Source of the DNA: Myxococcales bacterium
GTDB lineage: Bacteria > Myxococcota_A > Polyangia > Polyangiales > Polyangiaceae
Assembly (NCBI GenBank): GCA_005777185.1
Contig: SXNL01000022.1
Coordinates: 1 to 38,111 of the forward strand
Direction: 5' to 3'
Length of the DNA: 38,111 bases
Of this stretch, positions 34,266 through 38,111 are shown one piece after another (position 1 is the stretch's first letter; each line of letters opens with the position of its first letter). The notes beneath the pieces are model-generated. The model was given only the letters and a program-made list of their open reading frames with translations. It searched no databases and was not told the origin of the DNA. The translations under genes and the position numbers were made by a program.

Positions 34266-34321
34266 CGAGTGGGCAAGCCATTGGTTATGTCGATGCTTCA
34301 GATCGATGCCATTACCCATCG
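34266..34321 (-). tRNA. Minimal tRNA-Phe-like (GAA)
   Basis: Only 56 bases. CGATGGG and CCCACTCG pair with one bulged C. A perfect anticodon stem TCGAT/ATCGA encloses CTGAAGC. The D arm is reduced to about eight bases and the T arm lacks TTCGA. A full tRNA-Phe (GAA) also exists at 34440-34512, so this may be a decayed duplicate. Confidence 0.4.
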
Positions 34322-34344
34322 GGCGACCAGGGCGGGCTTTGTGC

Positions 34345-34372
34345 GCCTCGCCGCGCGTGCGCGCGGCGAGGC
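34345..34372. other. Very stable GC hairpin between two array members
   Basis: Bases 34345-34357 and 34360-34372 are perfectly complementary (13 pairs, starting GCCTCGCC). No T run follows on either strand, so a normal intrinsic terminator is unlikely. It may be a processing or pausing structure between the tRNA-like copies at 34377 and 34321. Confidence 0.6.
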
Positions 34373-34376
34373 TTCG

Positions 34377-34432
34377 TGCCCCGGGGAGGATTCGAACCTC
34401 CAGTTTCTTGCTTGTGGGGCTTGCCCGGACGA
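34377..34432 (-). tRNA. Truncated tRNA-like, Val(CAC)-like anticodon loop (third copy)
   Basis: A perfect T arm at 34385-34401 (loop TTCGAAT) is followed by a five-base variable region and loop CCCACAA (34418-34412) with a broken stem. Less than 15 bases remain before the next tRNA, too few for a D arm plus acceptor strand. Confidence 0.38.
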
Positions 34433-34439
34433 GCGAAGG

Positions 34440-34512
34440 TGGACTGTCGTGGGATCGCACCACGTTGGGCCGATTTTCAGACGGCTGCTATCACTAGACC
34501 AGCTCACAGTCC
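34440..34512 (-). tRNA. tRNA-Phe (GAA), G55 in T loop
   Basis: A perfect acceptor is formed by 34441-34447 and 34506-34512, with A73. The T stem CGTGG/CCACG holds loop TGCGATC. The anticodon stem GCCGT/TCGGC has one mismatch around CTGAAAA. The D arm is GCTGGTCTAGTGATAGC. Confidence 0.87.
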
Positions 34513-34521
34513 GTGAGACGG

Positions 34522-34593
34522 AGCCCCTGTCCGGAATCGAACCGGCGCGTCCCCCTTACGAGAGGGGATGCTCGACCATCGAGCGTCAAGGGC
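34522..34593 (-). tRNA. tRNA-Thr (CGT)
   Basis: The acceptor pairs 34523-34529 with 34587-34593, with one G-U. The T loop is TTCGATT with one stem mismatch. The anticodon stem CCCCT/GGGGG encloses CTCGTAA. The discriminator is U73. Confidence 0.82.
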
Positions 34594-34626
34594 GGTGGCC
34601 GTCCGGGCGGAGGCAGCGGACGGGCG

Positions 34627-34702
34627 GGGCGCGTGAAGGGATCGCACCTTCCTGGTCCTGCTCGTCGTGCAGTACGGTCGCTAGCTAGACCGTCCACGCC
34701 GC
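34627..34702 (-). tRNA. tRNA-Val-like (GAC), C33 and G55
   Basis: The T arm is perfect (GAAGG/CCTTC, loop TGCGATC). The anticodon stem CTGC/GCAG encloses ACGACGA, giving GAC after C33. The D stem is GGTC/GACC. The acceptor (34628-34634 with 34696-34702) has two mismatches. Confidence 0.6.
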
Positions 34703-34738
34703 ATGGGTCTGGAGTCGAGAATCGGGGATCGGAGCGGG

Positions 34739-34807
34739 AGCCGTTCGAGGGGGTCGCACCCTCACGCGCCTCGTTACAAGGGAGGCCGTCCGCTGCGGAG
34801 GAACGGC
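34739..34807 (-). tRNA. tRNA-Thr (TGT), G55 in T loop
   Basis: A perfect acceptor is formed by 34740-34746 and 34801-34807. The T stem GAGGG/CCCTC holds loop TGCGACC. The anticodon loop is CTTGTAA on a stem with four pairs. The D arm is short. Confidence 0.78.
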
Positions 34808-34836
34808 GAGGACGCGACGGAGCCCTCGCGTCGTGG

Positions 34837-34908
34837 CTCCAGCGGAGGGAATCGAACCCCCATCGGACCGGTTAACAGCCGGGCGCCTGACCATCAGGCT
34901 GCGCTGGA
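34837..34908 (-). tRNA. tRNA-Asn (GTT)
   Basis: A perfect acceptor is formed by 34838-34844 and 34902-34908, with G73 and CCA encoded at 34836-34834. Loop CTGTTAA on a four-pair stem gives GTT. The overall sequence is close to ordinary bacterial tRNA-Asn (GGCTGTTAACCGGTC). Confidence 0.9.
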
Positions 34909-34922
34909 AGACTGGCGCGGGG

Positions 34923-34989
34923 GCGCGGCGGGCTCGCGCCGGCGCGCACCCGGTGAGGACCCGGGGGATCGCCGGCGAGAGGCGCCGCG
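34923..34989 (-). tRNA. tRNA-like, apparent anticodon CCT (Arg)
   Basis: A perfect seven-pair acceptor is formed by 34924-34930 and 34983-34989. A perfect anticodon stem CCCGG/CCGGG encloses GTCCTCA. The T-arm position is a GC-only palindromic hairpin without TTCGA. Only 67 bases long; probably decayed or highly diverged. Confidence 0.42.
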
Positions 34990-35058
34990 CGCCCCGCACC
35001 GAGAAATTGACGTCGAGCTGTCATAGAACGGCGCTCGCGGCGAGCCGCGGGCGGACGG

Positions 35059-35128
35059 ATCCGGGTACAGGAATCGAACCTGTTCGGCTGGGGTCAGAGT
35101 CCAGCTCGTCTACCGAGACAAACCCGGA
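35059..35128 (-). tRNA. tRNA-Gln (CTG)
   Basis: Acceptor (35060-35066 with 35122-35128) and T arm (ACAGG/CCTGT) are perfect. The anticodon loop CTCTGAC lies on a stem of four pairs that extends one pair outward. The D stem is GTCT/AGAC. Confidence 0.85.
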
Positions 35129-35141
35129 GCAAGGGGGGGGG

Positions 35142-35213
35142 TGGATCCGGAGGGATTTGAACCCTCGCCTCATCGGTTAAGAGCCGAGTGCGCTGCCGTT
35201 ACGCTACAGATCC
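35142..35213 (-). tRNA. tRNA-Lys (CTT)
   Basis: The acceptor pairs 35143-35149 with 35207-35213, with one G-U, and A73. The T stem is perfect (loop TTCAAAT). The anticodon loop is CTCTTAA. Confidence 0.87.
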
Positions 35214-35229
35214 GCGCCGGTGGGTCGGG

Positions 35230-35302
35230 TGGGACGCGAGGGAGTCGAACCCTCATCTCTCGGAGTAAAAGTCCGGTGCCCTTCCGGTTGAGCGAACGTC
35301 CC
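35230..35302 (-). tRNA. tRNA-Lys (TTT)
   Basis: The acceptor pairs 35231-35237 with 35296-35302, with one G-U, and A73. The T stem is perfect (loop TTCGACT). The anticodon loop CTTTTAC has four stem pairs. It is the first gene of the array in the direction of transcription. Confidence 0.9.
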
Positions 35303-35460
35303 GGGAGGAGGAGGGGGGCGGGACGTTTCGCCCTGGACGTGGGAGGATGGAACAGGTGTTGGAGGAATCGAAGAAGCATGATTGAAATGCCCATGTATGT
35401 GATTTGAATGATGGGATAGACGCAGCGGGGCCTTGACCCTGGCGAGGCGGCCCGGGAGGG

Positions 35461-35595
35461 GAGGGAGCGGCGGACTGCGGACGGCGGCGGTTCGGGGGAG
35501 TTGCCCTCGGAGGCGAGCCGGGCGGGGGCGAGAGGGAGCGGCGGACGGCGGGGTTCGGGGAGCTTGCCCGGGAAGGCCAGGCGGGGCGGGGGCGA
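35461..35595. repeat. Two imperfect direct repeats of about 65-70 bases
   Basis: Copy one, 35461-35531, and copy two, 35532-35595, both begin GAGGGAGCGGCGGAC, share a GTTCGGGGAG-like middle and end GCGGGGGCGAGA. The copies are head to tail with no gap. The rest of 35303-35640 has no credible gene; 35357-35395 looks like a decayed tRNA fragment. Confidence 0.6.
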
Positions 35596-35639
35596 GAGCG
35601 GTGGCTGCAGCTAGGGCCTGTTGAGGGGGAACGGAAACG

Positions 35640-35674
35640 AAAAAAAACCGCCTCAGGGGTCCTTCCCTGGGCGG
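35640..35674 (-). terminator. Rho-independent terminator
   Basis: On the minus strand a ten-pair stem (CCGCC and CAGGG blocks paired with CCCTG and GGCGG, one bulge, six-base loop) is followed by eight T residues. It lies about 40 bases after the stop of the small gene at 35714-35923, so it ends that transcript and separates it from the tRNA array. Confidence 0.85.
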
Positions 35675-35713
35675 CTTCTCGTTGCGCGGGGCGCGGGACG
35701 ATCAACTGGCCGC

Positions 35714-35923
35714 CTAGGCGCCCACCTCCTGGTTGAGCAGCGCGTTCGGACGAACGCCCGGCACGGCGGAGGCGGGCTTGACTTGGGGATCGAGCGTGTC
35801 GACGAAACGGAGGGACGACCCGATGGGGACGACGAGGGCTGCGAGATGGTCGCCTGTTCTCCGCGCACACCACCCCATCGCCGTTTCCGGCTGGGTGCTC
35901 GAGATGTGCTTCGTGAACGACAT
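35714..35923 (-). CDS. Small protein of unknown function
   Basis: A 69-residue protein beginning MSFTKHISSTQPETAMGWC and ending NALLNQEVGA. I do not recognise it. It has no signal peptide or membrane segment. Third codon positions are mostly G or C, as in neighbouring genes, which supports coding. A promoter-like pair lies upstream and a strong terminator downstream, so it is probably a single-gene transcript of about 300 bases. An in-frame start further upstream (35998) would begin inside the proposed promoter. The ribosome site is poor (GAGG 12 bases before ATG). It could instead be a non-coding RNA. Confidence 0.5.
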   Translation of the reverse strand: MSFTKHISSTQPETAMGWCARRTGDHLAALVVPIGSSLRFVDTLDPQVKPASAVPGVRPNALLNQEVGA

Positions 35924-35974
35924 GACGGAGTGAAACCTCGTGGGGGTGGACGCGCAAGCGCGCGAACGATTCAA

Positions 35975-36003
35975 GGGATAGCGCGCGGGCGACCTCACGT
36001 CAA
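35975..36003 (-). promoter_or_regulatory. Candidate sigma-70-type promoter
   Basis: On the minus strand, TTGACG (36003-35998) and TATCCC (35980-35975) are separated by exactly 17 bases, about 50 bases upstream of the small gene's ATG. The -35 is near consensus and the -10 weak. An A/T-rich run just upstream (36004-36024) could act as an UP element. Confidence 0.4.
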
Positions 36004-36263
36004 GTAAACAAAGGAAAAAAAAACGGGAGACCGTCCACAGGCTCGGCTGTCGGCGGCGTGCGGAACAAACGACGTTGTTGGGCCGTGCGGCTGGATGAAG
36101 GCGTTCTTCTCCTGCCGGGCCTGTCGCGCTCGCCCTCCCCGTCCGCTGCCCGCCGAGCGGCCACCGGAGCGGCCGTGGCCACCCAGGAAGTGGCCATGGT
36201 CACCTTGCGTGGCCTCAAGTCGCGAGGATCGCTGCGCCAGGCTCCTGGCACGCTGCGCGCACC

Positions 36264-37796
36264 ATGGCCGGCATGCTCGCATCCGCACACAGCGCCACCC
36301 TCGTCGGCCTCGAGGCCTTTCCCGTTCGCTGCGAGGTGGACGCGGGGCGTGGCGTGCCGTCGTTCGAGCTCGTAGGGCTCGCGGAGGCGGCCGTGCGCGA
36401 GAGCCGGGTGCGCGTGAAGAGCGCGCTGGCGCAGATCGGGGTCGACCTCTCGGAATACCGCATCGTGGTCAACCTCGCGCCGGCGGATCTGCGGAAGAAC
36501 GGCAGCGGGTTCGACCTCGCGATCGCCGCGGCGGTCCTCGGGGCGCTCGGGCGTGTGGAGAAGGAGAGCCTCGCCGCGGCGATGTTCATCGGGGAGCTGT
36601 CGCTCTCCGGGGGGGTTCAAGGCCTACGGGGTGTGCTTCCGCACGTGATGGGCGCGAAGGCCCGCGGGTTTCCCCGGATCGTCGTGCCGCGCGTCAGCGA
36701 GGCGGAGGCGGCGTGCGTGTCCGGGATCGACGTCCTCACGTGCGAGGGGCTCGCGGAGCTCCTCGAGCATCTCGCTGGCCGCGCGCCGTTGCCTCGAGCG
36801 AAGCCCGGTGCGCCGGAGTCTCCGCCGGCGTACGACGATCTGGCCGAGCTGAAGGGGCAGAGCGCGGCGCGGCGTGCGCTCGAGATCTGCGCGGCAGGAG
36901 GGCACAACCTCCTCATGATCGGACCGCCTGGTGCGGGGAAGACCATGCTCGCCAGGCGACTCCCGGGGATCCTTCCTCCTCTGTCGAGCGATGAGGCGCT
37001 CGAGGTGATGACGGTGCACAGCGTCGCGGGCTCCCTCAGGCGCGGTACCGGTCGGCTCTTCGCAAGGCCGTTCCGCGCGCCGCATCACACGCTGAGCGAG
37101 GCCGCCCTCGTCGGGGGCAGCGATCCGCCCCGCCCCGGTGAGGTGAGCCTCGCCCACCACGGCGTACTCTTCCTGGACGAGCTCGCGGAGTTCCGCCGGT
37201 CCGTGCTCGAGGCGCTGCGGCAGCCGCTGGAGGACGGCGTGGTCACGGTGTCGCGCGCGTTTGCGAAGACGACGTTTCACGCGCGACCGCTGCTCGTGGG
37301 CGCGATGAACCCGTGCCCGTGCGGGTTCCTCGGAGACGCGCGCCGCTGCGGCTGCACGGCGGAGCGCGTGCGCACGTACCGCTCGCGGATCAGCGGCCCG
37401 CTCCTCGACCGCATCGACGTCCACGTGGTGCTTCCCCCGGTCGAGGTCGGCGCACTGGTGGCGCGCGGGCGAGGGGAGGCGTCGGAGGCCGTGCGAGCGC
37501 GCGTGATCGAGGCGCGGGAACGGCAGCTCGCGCGTGCGCCGCACCGTCGCGCCACGAACGCGGCCCTCTCTCCGGCCGATCTCGAGCGTGTGGCGACGCC
37601 CGACCCCGAGGGGCGGGCACTCCTGGAGCGCGCGGCGTCGCGGCACATGCTGTCCGCGCGAGCGTTCGGGAAGGTGATGCGCGTGGCGCGCACCATCGCG
37701 GATCTCGACGGCTCGCTGGAGGTCCGCGGGCCCCACGTCGCGGAGGCGATCACGCTCCGCGCTTTCGATCGCGGGGGGACGGCGCTGGCCGCCTGA
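36264..37796 (+). CDS. comM: ComM/YifB family Mg-chelatase-like AAA+ ATPase
   Basis: A 510-residue protein of the ComM/YifB family. In competent bacteria ComM is a hexameric helicase that drives branch migration during integration of incoming DNA. The N-terminal domain (SATLVGLEAFPVRCEVDAGRG, DLSEYRIVVNLAPADLRKNGSGFDLAIA) is followed by the AAA+ core with Walker A GPPGAGKT and Walker B GVLFLDELAEF. The family motif FRAPHHT lies between these, then the NPCPCG...CGC Cys cluster and the SGPLLDRIDVHV stretch, and a C-terminal lid domain. It is intact and full length. The neighbouring recA suits a recombination role. An ATG three codons in is an alternative start. Confidence 0.93.
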   Translation: MAGMLASAHSATLVGLEAFPVRCEVDAGRGVPSFELVGLAEAAVRESRVRVKSALAQIGVDLSEYRIVVNLAPADLRKNGSGFDLAIAAAVLGALGRVEKESLAAAMFIGELSLSGGVQGLRGVLPHVMGAKARGFPRIVVPRVSEAEAACVSGIDVLTCEGLAELLEHLAGRAPLPRAKPGAPESPPAYDDLAELKGQSAARRALEICAAGGHNLLMIGPPGAGKTMLARRLPGILPPLSSDEALEVMTVHSVAGSLRRGTGRLFARPFRAPHHTLSEAALVGGSDPPRPGEVSLAHHGVLFLDELAEFRRSVLEALRQPLEDGVVTVSRAFAKTTFHARPLLVGAMNPCPCGFLGDARRCGCTAERVRTYRSRISGPLLDRIDVHVVLPPVEVGALVARGRGEASEAVRARVIEARERQLARAPHRRATNAALSPADLERVATPDPEGRALLERAASRHMLSARAFGKVMRVARTIADLDGSLEVRGPHVAEAITLRAFDRGGTALAA

Positions 37797-37916
37797 CGCC
37801 GCGACGCCGCCTCGGGAGGCGGGAAGAACGCGCGCGGGCACCTCGCCCGCTCGTCTGGCCGCGCCTCGCCCGGAGCGCGCCACGTCATGGTCACGCCGGG
37901 CACACGGAGAAGGAAC

Positions 37917-38111
37917 ATGCTGGAGCAAATCGCAGAGAAGATGAAGGTCCTGAAGACGGTGATCAGCGCGGTCGACAAGCAGTTCGGCAAGGGGGCCATC
38001 ATGGCCCTCGGCGACGAGGCGGACATCGAGCCCGTGGTCACGATCCCGACCGGCTCGCTGGCGCTCGACCTCGCGACGGGCGTCGGGGGCTACCCGCGCG
38101 GCCGCGTGATC
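37917..38111 (+). CDS. recA: Recombinase RecA (5' part, cut by window end)
   Basis: The first 65 residues of RecA, the DNA strand-exchange and SOS coprotease protein. The visible part includes [24 protein letters not shown], then [23 protein letters not shown], which is the normal N-terminal helix and the strand before the Walker A loop. AGAAGGA lies just before the ATG. It is 120 bases downstream of comM on the same strand. The rest lies outside the window. Confidence 0.95.
   Translation, partial: MLEQIAEKMKVLKTVISAVDKQFGKGAIMALGDEADIEPVVTIPTGSLALDLATGVGGYPRGRVI

Larger units (their letters stand above)
32305..35302 (-). other. tRNA array: about 33 tRNA or tRNA-like genes, all minus strand
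   Basis: T-arm sequences of the form (stem)-ATCGAA-like loop-(stem) recur every 70-110 bases across the whole stretch, always in the minus-strand sense. About 28 copies have a matching acceptor stem of six or seven pairs and an anticodon arm. No protein gene is credible inside it. The 3' CCA is mostly not encoded (exceptions at 32710-32712, 34039-34041 and 34834-34836). The order in the direction of transcription is from 35302 down to 32305. Individual genes are listed separately. Confidence 0.92.

Noticed and set aside
34345..34372. Intrinsic terminator inside the tRNA array
   Set aside because: The hairpin is perfect, but no run of T follows on either strand, so it is listed as an unexplained structure only.
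33185..34432. Calling the three CCCCACA copies as plus-strand tRNA-His (GTG loop)
   Set aside because: The plus strand reads GTGTGGG or TTGTGGG, but the T arm would then lie 5' of the anticodon, the wrong order for a tRNA.
32281..34999. Many open frames of 60-310 codons on both strands through the tRNA array
   Set aside because: They are translations of tRNA arms (recurring RVRVPP, GFESR, GTRTP pieces). No ribosome sites or known domains are present.
32305..35302. A CRISPR-like pattern of repeated GGACTCGAACC-type motifs
   Set aside because: The repeats are T-arm sequences at tRNA spacing with matching acceptor and anticodon stems; they vary in length and sequence and lack uniform spacers.
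35357..35395. Possible further tRNA with Leu (CAA) anticodon loop (TTCAATC) at the array edge
   Set aside because: The anticodon stem has five pairs with one wobble, but the T arm does not pair, no acceptor stem was found and a Leu tRNA should have a long variable arm. At best a remnant.
36095..36994. A 299-codon open frame on the plus strand overlapping the start of comM
   Set aside because: Arg-rich composition and complete overlap with the clearly homologous comM frame show it is a shadow.

Overview
The window is high-GC DNA (codon third positions almost all G or C) from what looks like a myxobacterial (Myxococcota, probably Polyangia) chromosome. The signs are many Cys-rich lipoproteins, a TPR-fused TonB-dependent receptor, two Ser/Thr protein kinases next to an FHA-type sigma-54 activator, a MYXO-CTERM-like sorting tail, and ordinary housekeeping genes (ribF, holA, comM/yifB, recA). 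This assignment is inferred from family content, not from a database search.

Layout. 0.1-3.1 kb, minus strand: DUF4397 lipoprotein, ECF sigma factor and RskA-like anti-sigma factor, probably one operon. 3.3-5.9 kb: ankyrin protein (minus), then a small DUF4177-like protein and NnrS (plus). 5.9-12.2 kb, minus: TPR-TonB receptor, lipoprotein, ribF and a Rho_N/TPR protein, with very short or overlapping junctions. 12.3-16.5 kb, plus: a Cys-repeat lipoprotein with a formylglycine-generating-enzyme-like fold, then a PQQ sugar dehydrogenase-like protein with a c-type heme tail. 16.6-24.1 kb, minus: two kinases, an FHA sigma-54 activator, a Cys-rich lipoprotein, a multicopper oxidase and an FN3/heme-like lipoprotein; from the activator onward this reads as one operon for periplasmic or outer-membrane redox proteins. 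24.2-26.1 kb, plus: a MYXO-CTERM-like surface protein and holA. 26.1-29.8 kb, minus: amino-sugar or glycan genes (acyltransferase, Gfo/Idh/MocA oxidoreductase, DegT aminotransferase, GT2), divergent from a DUF2723 membrane glycosyltransferase (plus).

The most striking part is 31.7-35.3 kb. A 128-aa four-helix-bundle (23S rRNA intervening-sequence) protein gene sits inside long inverted repeats. It is followed by a dense array of about 33 tRNA or tRNA-like genes in 3.0 kb, all on the minus strand and 10-60 bases apart. They cover at least 15 amino acids by anticodon. Many break normal tRNA rules: G55 in the T loop, C33 before the anticodon, an 11-base anticodon loop, a tRNA-His without the C73 identity base, and truncated D arms. 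No class II tRNA (Leu, Ser, Tyr) and no Ile tRNA was found. Directly beyond the array is a small gene with a visible promoter and a strong intrinsic terminator.

The right edge carries comM/yifB and the first 65 codons of recA, both plus strand. The tRNA structures were folded by hand; positions are from direct reading and may be off by a base or two.
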